Shown in pieces: positions 14,835 through 23,936 of a stretch of DNA of 64,000 nt. The DNA is from Marinobacter daepoensis DSM 16072 (GTDB taxonomy: Bacteria > Pseudomonadota > Gammaproteobacteria > Pseudomonadales > Oleiphilaceae), in assembly GCF_000421165.1 (NCBI RefSeq), contig NZ_ATWI01000009.1:1-64000 (forward strand). Reading direction: 5' to 3'. Under the pieces are notes generated by a model. The model had not been told where the DNA came from, ran no database searches, and saw only the letters and a list, made by a program, of their open reading frames with translations. A program made the translations under genes and the position numbers. Positions within the stretch are counted from its first letter, which is position 1, and each line of letters starts with the position of its first letter.

Positions 14835-16920
14835 AACATACGATTCCCGGGCACCCTGGCGTATGCGGGCTTTTATTCGGCGATCTCTGATCACGATGTT
14901 TGTGGTAAGCCAGACCGTGGTGGCCAGTTATTTCCTGCTTCAGGTGCTGCCTTATCACGGCGGCACGATGGTTGAACTGGCGATTGTGGCGGTTTTCGCC
15001 GTGCTTTATCTCTGGATCTCATTTGGGTTCTGGATCGCCGTTTACGGGTTTGGTCTTCGGCTCGCAGGTGGTGACCGGCAGTCCCTCATGAGGCGGCATT
15101 CTCAGGCAGAGTTGGAGGCAACCGCATTGTCGAAAACCGCCATCGTGATGCCTGTGTACCATGAGCCGGTGAAGTGGACGCTGGATGGTCTCAAAGCTAT
15201 CTATCGGGATATTGAGCGCGAGGGGCGCCTTGACGACTTCGATTTCTTTGTCCTTTCCGACAGTCAGGATCCCGATGTCTGGGTGGAGGAGCAGCAAGCC
15301 TGGGGCCGGATGGTGGAAGAGCTTGGGGCAGAAGGGAGGATGTTTTACCGTCGGCGCCGGGTCAACCTGAATTTTAAAAGTGGCAATGTTGCGGATTTTC
15401 TCCGGCGTTGGGGAAAGGATTACCAGTATATGGTGGTTCTGGATGCCGATAGCCTGTTGTCGGGTGAGACCATACAGACCATGGTGAGGGTGATGAACCG
15501 GGAGCCCAGGGTCGGAATCCTGCAAACCGCCCCAACAGTGATAAACGGCCGGTCGGCATTTGCTCGTATTCAGCAGTTTTCAAGTCGGCTCTATTCCCCC
15601 CTGTTTGCCACCGGATTGGCCGCGGTCCAGATGGGCGATGCGGCCTTCTGGGGGCATAATGCGATCATTCGGGTCGCACCCTTCATGGCTCATTGTGGTC
15701 TGCGAAAGTTACAGGGGGCGGGAATTTGGCGTGGTCCGATCATGAGTCATGATTTTGTGGAAGCGGCATTTCTGGGTCGGGCCGGTTATGAGGTATGGCT
15801 GGAGCCGTCCCTGCGGACCAGTTACGAGGAGTCCCCACCCACGCTGGATGATGAGTTGGCAAGAGACCAGCGATGGTCAAAGGGTAATATTCAGCATGCC
15901 GCTCTGATGTTCTTTGAGCCGGGGTTGAGGCTGGCGCACCGGTTCGCCTTTCTTAACGGCATTATGGCCTATCTGTCATCGCTCTTGTGGTTGTTGTTTC
16001 TGGTACTGACCACCATCGCCGCAGTGCAGCTCACGATCACCCCGATTGATTATTTTCCAGACGGCCACGACAGCCTTATGCCGCTCTGGCCCGAGTGGCG
16101 CCCGGCGTGGGCGGTCAGTCTTGTGGTGAGCACGATGGCGCTGCTGTTCCTGCCAAAACTGTTGGCGATAGTCGATGCGGTGTTTCGACGACAGGTCCGC
16201 GCTTTTGGCGGGGGCATGCGACTGCTTGGAAGCGTACTGTTTGAGATCGTTGTCTCCGTTCTGCTGGCACCAATACGTATGCTGGCTCACAGTCATGCTG
16301 TTTTGTCGGCGTTACTGAATGTCCGTCTGAGTTGGGCGGGGCAAAACCGGACGGAAGAAACCGGGTGGCGCGAGGCCGTGATCAGGCATCTGCCCGGAAT
16401 GATTCTGGGGGCTGTGTGGTCTGCCTTTGCCTGGACGCTGGACCCAATGTTCTTTTACTGGTCATTGCCGGTCTCAGTGCCTCTCATGCTGGCAGCGCCG
16501 ACCACGGTGTGGTTAAGTCGGCTCCGGAATGGTCAGAGGCTCGCGGATTCCGGCTTATTGCTTACGCCGGAGGAGCGGTCTCCGGTGCCGGTCCTGGTGG
16601 ATGCCCGGCATTATCGTTGCCGGGTGAGGGAAGAGCCCTTGTTGACGCCGGTGGAGAAGGCGATTCTTTTACCGGTTGAAAACCGATTGCATCGTCATCT
16701 GGCACGGGATAAAAGAAAGGGGCACCGTCGGGCGGTGATTGCTGAAGCCGTTAAGGCATGTCTCAGGGATGGTTGTGTCGGGCTGGACCGGGAGGCCTTG
16801 TCTCTGGTGCTTGAAGATAGGGCTTCTCTGGAAGAGCTGCACCGGCTGGCGTGGCGCTCACCACCGGGTACGTTTTGGGGGGCAAAGGTTCAATGCCTGG
16901 TGCGCCACTGGCCGGATTGA
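14827..16920 (+). CDS. opgH: glucan biosynthesis glucosyltransferase H
   Basis: A 697-residue inner-membrane GT2 enzyme that polymerises UDP-glucose into the beta-1,2-linked backbone of periplasmic glucans. Two membrane segments lie near residues 15-75, then the cytoplasmic catalytic domain with FFVLSDSQDPDVW, VVLDADSLLSGETI and the QxxRW motif as DQRWSKGN, then several membrane segments. The start ATG 14827 overlaps the upstream stop. Compared with E. coli OpgH (about 850 residues) it lacks the long cytoplasmic N-terminal tail, part of which may be the preceding ORF. Confidence 0.92.
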   Translation: MTETYDSRAPWRMRAFIRRSLITMFVVSQTVVASYFLLQVLPYHGGTMVELAIVAVFAVLYLWISFGFWIAVYGFGLRLAGGDRQSLMRRHSQAELEATALSKTAIVMPVYHEPVKWTLDGLKAIYRDIEREGRLDDFDFFVLSDSQDPDVWVEEQQAWGRMVEELGAEGRMFYRRRRVNLNFKSGNVADFLRRWGKDYQYMVVLDADSLLSGETIQTMVRVMNREPRVGILQTAPTVINGRSAFARIQQFSSRLYSPLFATGLAAVQMGDAAFWGHNAIIRVAPFMAHCGLRKLQGAGIWRGPIMSHDFVEAAFLGRAGYEVWLEPSLRTSYEESPPTLDDELARDQRWSKGNIQHAALMFFEPGLRLAHRFAFLNGIMAYLSSLLWLLFLVLTTIAAVQLTITPIDYFPDGHDSLMPLWPEWRPAWAVSLVVSTMALLFLPKLLAIVDAVFRRQVRAFGGGMRLLGSVLFEIVVSVLLAPIRMLAHSHAVLSALLNVRLSWAGQNRTEETGWREAVIRHLPGMILGAVWSAFAWTLDPMFFYWSLPVSVPLMLAAPTTVWLSRLRNGQRLADSGLLLTPEERSPVPVLVDARHYRCRVREEPLLTPVEKAILLPVENRLHRHLARDKRKGHRRAVIAEAVKACLRDGCVGLDREALSLVLEDRASLEELHRLAWRSPPGTFWGAKVQCLVRHWPD

Positions 16921-16958
16921 GCATGCATGTCGACAATCATACTTAAAGCGTAGGCTGA

Positions 16959-16970
16959 ATTGTTGACAAT
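16959..16970. promoter_or_regulatory. candidate GntR operator, copy 1
   Basis: ATTGTTGACAAT is a near-perfect 12-bp palindrome (central mismatch only), 55 bp upstream of the GntR gene. The same ATTGTTnACAA sequence recurs at 17011-17022, and TGTCGACAAT (16928-16937) is a half-like third copy. Such TTGT-n-ACAA palindromes are typical of FadR-type GntR operators. Confidence 0.45.
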
Positions 16971-17010
16971 CGTTTGAGGTAGGCGTAGTTTCAGGCTAAA
17001 TAACCTCTGG

Positions 17011-17022
17011 ATTGTTAACAAA
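17011..17022. promoter_or_regulatory. candidate GntR operator, copy 2
   Basis: ATTGTTAACAAA lies two bases before the ATG of the GntR gene, where a bound repressor would block its own transcription or translation. It matches copy 1 at 10 of 12 positions. Confidence 0.45.
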
Positions 17023-17024
17023 GT

Positions 17025-17705
17025 ATGATTCAGGCACCTTTGCAAGCCCAAACTCGTGCAGACGAGGCGTTTGATTGTCTGCAAACAGCGATTGTAAAAG
17101 GCGATCTGGCTCCTGGCGAGAAGATCGGCGAAGTTGAACTCTGTTCCCGCTTTAATCTCACCCGTGGGCCTCTGCGTGAGGCGCTGGGGCGCCTCGAATC
17201 CCGGGGGCTTCTCGTCCGCAGGCCTCACGCCGGCGTTAAGGTGGTGTCGGTCAGTGCGGCAGAACTTCTGGAGTTGTACCGAATCCGGGAAGTGATGGAA
17301 GGGCTGGCGGCCCGTCAGGCGGCAGAGCGTATGCCGGATGAAGAAATTCGCGACCTTCTTGCTACCTTGGATACCCACGAGAGGATGATCGAAGAAGCCC
17401 AGGGCCAGGCGTATTATCAGGCTGAGGGCGATTACGATTTTCACCACCGGATTGCAACCGGAAGCCGCAACACGAAGCTTGCCCAAATGCTTCTGGGCGA
17501 CCTTTACTACATGGTGCGAATGTACCGTTACCGGTTAAGTACCTCCGCCGGGCGCCCCCATCTGGCGCTTGGCGAACACCGCCGTATCGTCGAGGCCATT
17601 GCTCAGCGCGATGGTGAGCTCGCAGAATTCCTGATGAAGCGACACATCAATGCAGCACGCCAGAATATCGAGAAGAAGATCGATGAAGGCGTTCTAACCA
17701 TCTGA
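17025..17705 (+). CDS. GntR-family (FadR-type) regulator of the methylcitrate operon
   Basis: A 226-residue regulator with an N-terminal winged helix ([20 protein letters not shown], about residues 38-57) and a C-terminal all-helical FCD ligand-binding domain: [28 protein letters not shown] and [16 protein letters not shown], which hold the Asp/His residues that usually bind a metal and a carboxylate ligand. It lies 17 bp upstream of prpB in the same direction and most likely controls the operon in response to a propionate-derived acid such as methylcitrate; the ligand is inferred. Confidence 0.88.
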   Translation: MIQAPLQAQTRADEAFDCLQTAIVKGDLAPGEKIGEVELCSRFNLTRGPLREALGRLESRGLLVRRPHAGVKVVSVSAAELLELYRIREVMEGLAARQAAERMPDEEIRDLLATLDTHERMIEEAQGQAYYQAEGDYDFHHRIATGSRNTKLAQMLLGDLYYMVRMYRYRLSTSAGRPHLALGEHRRIVEAIAQRDGELAEFLMKRHINAARQNIEKKIDEGVLTI

Positions 17706-17722
17706 CTAGAGAGGAAATATTA

Positions 17723-18610
17723 ATGGCTAACCAACTCTCCCCGGGCGCCCGTTTCCGCAAAGCCCTCAAAGAAAACAAGCCGTTGCAGATTGTTGGCACC
17801 ATCAATGCTTACGCTGCCATGATGGCCGAGCGGGTAGGGCATCAGGCGATCTACCTGTCTGGTGGTGGTGTTGCCAACGCGTCTTACGGTCTGCCGGATC
17901 TGGGTATGACCAGCATGAACGATGTGGTGGAAGACGTGCGCCGGATTACTGCTGCCTGCGAACTGCCGCTGCTGGTAGATATCGATACCGGTTGGGGTGG
18001 CGCGTTCAACATTGCCCGCACTATTCGCGAGATGGAGCGAGCTGGTGCTGCGGCTGTCCACATTGAGGATCAGGTGGCCCAGAAGCGTTGTGGTCATCGC
18101 CCGAACAAGGAAATTGTTTCCAAAGAAGAAATGGTCGACCGCATCAAGGCTGCTGCCGATGCCCGTGTAGACAAAGACTTCTTTATCATGGCCCGCACCG
18201 ATGCTTTCCAGAAAGAAGGCCTGGAAGCCGCGATCGACCGGGCCAAGGCATGCATTGAAGCCGGTGCAGACGGTATCTTCGCAGAAGCGGTACACGAGCT
18301 GTCCGACTACCGTGCGTTTGCCGATGCCATTGATGTTCCGCTGCTGGCGAACATCACTGAGTTCGGTGCAACCCCGCTCTACAACAAGAATGAGTTGGCC
18401 GAGGCCGGAGCTGGTATGGTGCTGTATCCGCTGAGTGCCTTCCGCGCCATGAACAAGGCAGCGGTAACTGTTTATCAGAGCATTCTCGAGAAGGGTGACC
18501 AGAAAGACGTGGTAGATCTGATGCAGACCCGTATGGAACTGTACGATTACCTGAACTACCACGATTTCGAGCAGAAGCTGGACCAGCTGTTTGCCCAGAA
18601 AAAAGACTGA
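17723..18610 (+). CDS. prpB: methylisocitrate lyase
   Basis: A 295-residue isocitrate-lyase-superfamily enzyme that splits 2-methylisocitrate into pyruvate and succinate, the last step of the methylcitrate cycle. The active-site loop is [13 protein letters not shown] with the catalytic Cys at about residue 123, the magnesium-binding DIDTGWGG at about 86-93, and [16 protein letters not shown] near the N-terminus. GAGAGGAAAT precedes ATG 17723. First structural gene after the GntR regulator; prpC follows 51 bp later. Confidence 0.96.
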   Translation: MANQLSPGARFRKALKENKPLQIVGTINAYAAMMAERVGHQAIYLSGGGVANASYGLPDLGMTSMNDVVEDVRRITAACELPLLVDIDTGWGGAFNIARTIREMERAGAAAVHIEDQVAQKRCGHRPNKEIVSKEEMVDRIKAAADARVDKDFFIMARTDAFQKEGLEAAIDRAKACIEAGADGIFAEAVHELSDYRAFADAIDVPLLANITEFGATPLYNKNELAEAGAGMVLYPLSAFRAMNKAAVTVYQSILEKGDQKDVVDLMQTRMELYDYLNYHDFEQKLDQLFAQKKD

Positions 18611-18661
18611 CATTCATTAAAACAATCTAAACCAAGAACCAGAATATCAAGGGAGACCAAC

Positions 18662-19795
18662 ATGGCTGAAGCAAAGAAACTCGGTGGTGCGGGACTGCGT
18701 GGCCAGGTAGCTGGCGAAACCGCTCTGTGCACCGTTGGTAAAACAGGTACCGGCCTGACCTATCGTGGATACGATGTTTCTGATCTGGCCGATAACGCCC
18801 AGTTTGAAGAGGTGGCTTACCTGCTATTGCGGGGCAAGCTGCCCAACCAGCAGGAACTGACGGAATATAAGGCCAAACTGAAGAGCCAGCGCAGTCTGCC
18901 AGATGCCTTGAAGCTGGTTCTGGAGCAGATTCCGAAGAATGCTCACCCGATGGACGTCATGCGTACGGGTTGTTCTGTACTGGGCAACCTGGAAACCGAG
19001 CAGGACTTCAGCGAGCAGGACGACAAGATTGATCGTATGCTGGCGGTGTTCCCGGCGATCATCACGTACTGGTACCGTTTCGCCCACGAAGGTGTTCGCA
19101 TTGATACTGCGAACACTGAGTGCGACTCCATTGGTGGTGTGTTCCTGGAGCTGCTGCACGGCAAGAAGCCGAGTGAATTGCACGAACAGGTGATGAATGT
19201 TTCCCTGATCCTGTACGCCGAGCACGAATTCAACGCATCCACCTTCACTGCCCGCGTGTGTGCGTCTACGTTGTCGGACATTCACAGCTGTGTAACCGGT
19301 GCGATCGGATCTCTGCGTGGCCCGCTGCACGGTGGTGCCAATGAAGCCGCCATGGAGCTGATCCAGAAGTTCCAGACCCCGGACGAAGCCGAGGCCGGGC
19401 TGATGGGCATGCTTGAGCGTAAAGAAAAGATCATGGGCTTTGGTCACGCGATCTATAGCACTTCTGACCCGCGTAACGTGATCATCAAGAAGTGGTCTGA
19501 AAAGCTGGCCGAAGAGGTGGGAGACACGGTTCTGTACCCGGTGTCTGTGCGTTGTGAAGAGGTGATGTGGCGCGAGAAGAAGCTGTTCTGTAACGCCGAC
19601 TTTTTCCACGCCTCTGCCTATCACTTCATGGGCATCCCAACGGAACTGTTCACGCCGATTTTCGTGATGTCCCGTGTGTCCGGCTGGACGGCCCATGTGA
19701 AAGAGCAGCGTGCCAATAACCGCATCATTCGCCCAAGCGCCGAGTACACCGGTCCTGAGCATCAGGAATGGTTGCCGATCGAGAAGCGGAGCTGA
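18662..19795 (+). CDS. prpC: 2-methylcitrate synthase
   Basis: A 377-residue citrate-synthase-family enzyme condensing propionyl-CoA with oxaloacetate. Catalytic regions visible are GPLHGGANEAAMELI (active-site His) and MGFGHAIYSTSDPRN (second His), with the conserved Asp/Arg region near SRVSGWTAHVKEQR. The start GGAGLRGQVAGETALCTVGK (about residues 9-28) is typical of PrpC rather than of hexameric GltA. GGGAGACC precedes ATG 18662. Only eight bases separate it from acnD. Confidence 0.96.
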   Translation: MAEAKKLGGAGLRGQVAGETALCTVGKTGTGLTYRGYDVSDLADNAQFEEVAYLLLRGKLPNQQELTEYKAKLKSQRSLPDALKLVLEQIPKNAHPMDVMRTGCSVLGNLETEQDFSEQDDKIDRMLAVFPAIITYWYRFAHEGVRIDTANTECDSIGGVFLELLHGKKPSELHEQVMNVSLILYAEHEFNASTFTARVCASTLSDIHSCVTGAIGSLRGPLHGGANEAAMELIQKFQTPDEAEAGLMGMLERKEKIMGFGHAIYSTSDPRNVIIKKWSEKLAEEVGDTVLYPVSVRCEEVMWREKKLFCNADFFHASAYHFMGIPTELFTPIFVMSRVSGWTAHVKEQRANNRIIRPSAEYTGPEHQEWLPIEKRS

Positions 19796-19803
19796 GAGAG
19801 ACT

Positions 19804-22428
19804 ATGAATACCCAATACCGCAAAGCCCTGCCGGGCACGGATCTGGAATATTACGACACCCGCCAGGCCGTGGAAGAAATCCAGCCGGGTTCCTACGCCA
19901 AACTTCCGTACACGTCCAGGATTCTGGCCGAGCAGTTGGTGCGTAAGTGTGATGCGGAGTCCCTGACGGACTCCCTCAGGCAATTGATTGAACGTAAGCG
20001 CGACCTCGACTTTCCGTGGTATCCGGCCCGGGTTGTGTGTCATGACATTCTTGGCCAGACGGCCCTGGTTGATCTGGCTGGTCTGCGCGATGCCATCGCG
20101 GAGAAGGGTGGTGACCCTGCCAAGGTGAACCCGGTGGTACCCACCCAGCTGATTGTTGACCATTCGCTGGCGGTGGAAGCGCCGGGCTTTGACCCGGATG
20201 CGTTCGAAAAGAACCGGGCCATTGAAGACCGTCGCAACGAAGACCGTTTCCACTTCATCAACTGGACCCGCACTGCGTTCAAGAACGTGGATGTGATTCC
20301 GGCGGGTAACGGCATCATGCACCAGATCAACCTGGAGAAGATGTCTCCGGTGATCCAGAACCGTCCGGACGAAGACGGTCACCCGATTGCCTTCCCGGAT
20401 ACCTGTGTGGGTACCGACAGCCATACCCCGCACATCGATGCGTTGGGTGTAATTGCTGTTGGCGTGGGTGGTCTGGAAGCAGAAACCGTCATGCTCGGCC
20501 GTCCCTCCATGATGCGTCTGCCGGATATTGTCGGTGTGAAGCTCACTGGTAAGCGCCAGCCGGGTATTACCGCCACGGACATCGTATTGGCCATCACTGA
20601 GTTCCTGCGAAAAGAGCGCGTGGTGGGTGCTTATCTGGAATTCTTCGGGGAAGGCGCCTCCAGTCTGACCATCGGTGACCGGGCGACCATCTCCAACATG
20701 ACGCCGGAGTACGGTGCCACCGCCGCGATGTTCTACATCGACGAGCAGACCATCGACTACCTGAAACTGACCGGTCGCGAGCCGGAGCAGGTGGATCTGG
20801 TTGAGAAATACGCGAAAGAGACCGGGCTTTGGGCCACCGAGATGACTGAGGCCGATTACGAGCGCGTGCTGGAGTTTGATCTCTCTACCGTGGTGCGTAA
20901 CGTGGCTGGCCCGTCTAACCCGCATCGCCGTGTGGCAACCTCCGAGTTGCACGAACGCGGCATTGCGGTGAACCTGGACAAGGCGCTGGAAGAAGAGAAG
21001 AAGGGCCTGATGCCCGATGGTGCGGTGATTATCGCGGCCATTACCTCCTGTACCAACACCTCCAACCCCCGCAACGTGGTGGCGGCTGGCCTGCTGGCCA
21101 AGAAAGCCAACGAACTGGGCCTGATTCGCAAACCGTGGGTGAAGTCATCTTTCGCGCCGGGCTCCAAGGTGGCTCGCCTGTATCTGGAAGAAGCCGGCCT
21201 CCTGCCAGAGCTGGAAAAACTGGGCTTCGGTATTGTGGCTTATGCGTGCACCACCTGTAACGGCATGTCTGGCGCCCTGGACCCGAAAATCCAGCAGGAG
21301 ATCATCGATCGGGATCTGTATTCCACGGCGGTGCTGTCTGGTAACCGTAACTTCGACGGCCGGATTCACCCCTACGCCAAGCAGGCCTTCCTGGCCTCGC
21401 CGCCGCTGGTCGTGGCCTACGCCATTGCCGGTACTGTGCGTTTCGATATCGAACAAGACGCCCTGGGTTACGACAAGGATGGCAATCCCGTCACCCTGAA
21501 AGACCTGTGGCCGTCTGATGAAGAAATTGACCGCATTGTCGGTGAATACGTAAAGCCGGAGCAGTTCAAGCAGGTGTACATCCCGATGTTCAATCTGGAT
21601 GAGGCTGAGCAGGCCAAGAGCCCGCTTTACGAGTGGCGCCCGCAGTCTACCTACATCCGTCGCCCGCCGTACTGGGAAGGCACCATGGCCGCCGAGCGCG
21701 CGCTCAAGGGCATGCGCCCGCTGGCCATTCTGCCGGACAACATCACCACCGACCATCTGTCGCCCTCAAATGCGATCATGATGGATTCGGCGGCTGGTGA
21801 GTATTTGCACAAGATGGGCCTTCCGGAGGAAGACTTTAACTCCTACGCGACCCACCGTGGCGACCACCTGACCGCCCAGCGTGCCACCCTGGCCAACCCG
21901 AAACTGTTCAACGAAATGGTGCGGGACGAAAGCGGCGAAGTGGTTCAGGGCTCTCTGGCTCGGGTAGAGCCGGAAGGTAAAAACATGCGGATGTGGGAAG
22001 CCATTGAAACCTACATGGAGCGCAAGCAGCCTCTCATCATCATTGCAGGCGCAGACTACGGGCAAGGCTCTTCCCGTGACTGGGCTGCGAAGGGTGTAGC
22101 CTTGGCTGGCGTGGAAACCATAGTGGCTGAGGGCTTCGAGCGGATTCACCGCACCAACCTGATCGGCATGGGGGTCATGCCGCTTCAGTTTGAAGAAGGC
22201 ACAACGCGCCAGACGCTTCAACTGGATGGTACAGAAACCTACGATGTGGAAGGCAAGCCCGCTCCCGGAGCGAAGCTCGAGCTGGTGATTCACCGGAAGA
22301 GCGGAGAGGTGGACCGCGTACCGGTCATTTGCCGCCTGGATACGGCGGAGGAGGTCACGGTGTACTCGGCTGGCGGTGTTTTGCAGCGTTTCGCCCAGGA
22401 CTTCCTGGCGTCTGAAAGCGTGGCCTGA
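19804..22428 (+). CDS. acnD: Fe/S-dependent 2-methylisocitrate dehydratase
   Basis: An 874-residue aconitase-family enzyme of the AcnD type, which dehydrates 2-methylcitrate to 2-methylaconitate in the PrpF-dependent branch of the cycle. Cluster ligands are in TSCTNTSNPRN (about residue 420) and ACTTCNGMSG (about 485). Other landmarks are GTDSHTPHIDALG, FAPGSKVARLYLEEAG and ADYGQGSSRDWAAKG. I start at ATG 19804 (GAGAGAC upstream), the fit with the MNTQYRKALPGT start of AcnD proteins. The presence of prpF after it separates it from acnA. Confidence 0.95.
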   Translation: MNTQYRKALPGTDLEYYDTRQAVEEIQPGSYAKLPYTSRILAEQLVRKCDAESLTDSLRQLIERKRDLDFPWYPARVVCHDILGQTALVDLAGLRDAIAEKGGDPAKVNPVVPTQLIVDHSLAVEAPGFDPDAFEKNRAIEDRRNEDRFHFINWTRTAFKNVDVIPAGNGIMHQINLEKMSPVIQNRPDEDGHPIAFPDTCVGTDSHTPHIDALGVIAVGVGGLEAETVMLGRPSMMRLPDIVGVKLTGKRQPGITATDIVLAITEFLRKERVVGAYLEFFGEGASSLTIGDRATISNMTPEYGATAAMFYIDEQTIDYLKLTGREPEQVDLVEKYAKETGLWATEMTEADYERVLEFDLSTVVRNVAGPSNPHRRVATSELHERGIAVNLDKALEEEKKGLMPDGAVIIAAITSCTNTSNPRNVVAAGLLAKKANELGLIRKPWVKSSFAPGSKVARLYLEEAGLLPELEKLGFGIVAYACTTCNGMSGALDPKIQQEIIDRDLYSTAVLSGNRNFDGRIHPYAKQAFLASPPLVVAYAIAGTVRFDIEQDALGYDKDGNPVTLKDLWPSDEEIDRIVGEYVKPEQFKQVYIPMFNLDEAEQAKSPLYEWRPQSTYIRRPPYWEGTMAAERALKGMRPLAILPDNITTDHLSPSNAIMMDSAAGEYLHKMGLPEEDFNSYATHRGDHLTAQRATLANPKLFNEMVRDESGEVVQGSLARVEPEGKNMRMWEAIETYMERKQPLIIIAGADYGQGSSRDWAAKGVALAGVETIVAEGFERIHRTNLIGMGVMPLQFEEGTTRQTLQLDGTETYDVEGKPAPGAKLELVIHRKSGEVDRVPVICRLDTAEEVTVYSAGGVLQRFAQDFLASESVA

Positions 22429-22445
22429 TCAACAGCGCGTATTAG

Positions 22446-22478
22446 CAGGCGGGGTGTTTGTCTGAGGCACCCCGCCTG
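22446..22478. terminator. strong hairpin between acnD and prpF
   Basis: CAGGCGGGGTG and CACCCCGCCTG form a perfect 11-bp GC-rich stem with an 11-base loop. No T run follows on either strand, so it is more likely a processing, stability or partial-termination element than a full rho-independent terminator. Confidence 0.55.
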
Positions 22479-22506
22479 GATCATTCATTCAAGTGAGGCT
22501 CGCTCC

Positions 22507-23685
22507 ATGAGTTTTGCTCCCCAAGTTCGTATACCCGCTACCTACATGCGTGGTGGCACCAGTAAGGGTGTGTTTTTCCGCCTGCAAGATTTGCCGGAAG
22601 CCTGCCAGGTGCCCGGAGAGGCGCGTGACAGGCTGTTGCTTCGGGTCATTGGAAGTCCCGATCCCTACGAGAAGCAGATCGATGGCCTGGGCAATGCTAC
22701 CTCCAGCACCAGTAAAACGGTGATCCTGGCGGAGGCTACTCAGCCGGACCATGATGTCGATTATCTGTTCGGCCAGGTTTCCATCGATAAGCCTTTTGTG
22801 GATTGGAGTGGTAACTGCGGTAACCTTACGGCGGCCGTAGGGGCCTTCGCCATCAACAGTGGTTTCGTCGCAAAAGAGCGTATTCCCGAGAACGGCATCT
22901 GCACGGTTCGTATCTGGCAAGCCAATATCCGGAAAACTATTGTCGCCCATATTCCCATCACCAACGGTGAAGTACAGGAAACTGGCGATTTCGAACTGGA
23001 CGGCGTTACTTTTCCGGCCGCCGAAGTGCAGATCGAGTTTATGGACCCCGCCGATGGTGAAGGGGCCATGTTCCCCACCGGAAACCTGGTCGACGATCTG
23101 GACGTACCGGGTGTCGGCACTTTGAAAGCCACCATGATTAATGCCGGTATCCCGACGATCTTTATCAATGCCGAAGAGGTTGGCTACAAGGGAACTGAGC
23201 TGCAGAGCGACATCAACAGCGACCCGGAAGCCCTGGCCATGTTTGAAGCCATTCGTGCGCATGGCGCGGTGAAGATGGGGTTAATCTCCGATGTTGCGGA
23301 GGCGGTAAGTCGTCAACACACACCGAAGGTCGCGTTTGTCGCTAAGTCATCGGATTACGTCTCGTCCAGCGGTAAGTCGATCAGCGCAGCTGACATTGAT
23401 GTGCTGGTCCGCGCTTTGTCTATGGGCAAGCTGCATCACGCGATGATGGGCACCGCAGCGGTGGCCATTGCCACGGCGTCAGCGATTCCTGGCACACTGG
23501 TGAACCTCGCCGCAGGCGGGGGAGATCGTACCCAGGTTACCTTTGGTCACCCGTCGGGTACCTTGAGGGTCGGGGCGGAAGCAAAAGCTGTAAATGGCCA
23601 GTGGACGGCGACCAAGGCCATTATGAGTCGCAGTGCCCGTATTATTATGGAGGGGTGGGTCCGGGTTCCCGGAGATAGCCTTTAA
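22507..23685 (+). CDS. prpF: 2-methylaconitate cis-trans isomerase
   Basis: A 392-residue protein of the PrpF family (diaminopimelate-epimerase-like double fold), which isomerises the trans-2-methylaconitate made by AcnD to the cis form used by aconitase. Landmarks are the opening RIPATYMRGGTSKGVFFR, a DWSGNCGNLTAAVGAFAI segment, and KLHHAMMGTAAVAIATASAI near the end, with the active-site Lys/Cys region in the conserved GGTSKG and GNCGN motifs. AAGTGAGG precedes ATG 22507. Last gene of the prp operon. Confidence 0.95.
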   Translation: MSFAPQVRIPATYMRGGTSKGVFFRLQDLPEACQVPGEARDRLLLRVIGSPDPYEKQIDGLGNATSSTSKTVILAEATQPDHDVDYLFGQVSIDKPFVDWSGNCGNLTAAVGAFAINSGFVAKERIPENGICTVRIWQANIRKTIVAHIPITNGEVQETGDFELDGVTFPAAEVQIEFMDPADGEGAMFPTGNLVDDLDVPGVGTLKATMINAGIPTIFINAEEVGYKGTELQSDINSDPEALAMFEAIRAHGAVKMGLISDVAEAVSRQHTPKVAFVAKSSDYVSSSGKSISAADIDVLVRALSMGKLHHAMMGTAAVAIATASAIPGTLVNLAAGGGDRTQVTFGHPSGTLRVGAEAKAVNGQWTATKAIMSRSARIIMEGWVRVPGDSL

Positions 23686-23728
23686 AGCTGTCTGGCGTTG
23701 TGTTTTGACACCGTAAATCTGAGAGATG

Positions 23729-23765
23729 TCATTTTCCATGTGCGACATTGGTGCATGGAAAATGA
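23729..23765. repeat. perfect 12-bp inverted repeat upstream of the XrtA polysaccharide operon
   Basis: TCATTTTCCATG (23729-23740) and CATGGAAAATGA (23754-23765) are exact reverse complements around a 13-base spacer, about 170 bp upstream of the first polysaccharide gene. It has no T run after it; it could be a regulator site or the end of the prpF transcript. Confidence 0.6.
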
Positions 23766-23829
23766 GCTGGAATTCTTGGTTGATTATAAATTTTTTGTAA
23801 AATTGAATACAATGGAGTGGGAATTCCGA

Positions 23830-23857
23830 TTGAAGTTTCAATGAATTGAAGTACAAT
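23830..23857 (+). promoter_or_regulatory. candidate sigma-70 promoter of the polysaccharide operon
   Basis: TTGAAG (23830-23835) and TACAAT (23852-23857) with a 16-bp spacer sit about 80 bp before the GTG of the first gene. TTGAATACAAT occurs just upstream (about 23803-23813) as a similar short motif. No other support. Confidence 0.35.
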
Positions 23858-23936
23858 CCTGTGACGGTTTGTTACAGTGTGTAGCAAAGGATGATGCTTG
23901 CAGTACAGTACAGTATGAGCCGCACAAGGAGTCGAC

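Noticed and set aside
17720..18613. 297-codon open frame antisense to prpB
   Set aside because: Mirror of a conserved, highly expressed gene with strong codon bias; no family resemblance or ribosome site.
18824..19762. 312-codon open frame antisense to prpC
   Set aside because: prpC has all citrate-synthase motifs; the antisense frame is a codon-bias artefact.
19762..20952. 396-codon open frame antisense to acnD
   Set aside because: acnD is unmistakable, and the antisense product has no recognisable features.
23888..23905. Possible sigma-54 promoter (AAGGATGATGCTTGCA) before the polysaccharide operon
   Set aside because: The -12-like TTGCA is good, but GG and GC are nine bases apart instead of ten and the rest of the -24 box does not fit.
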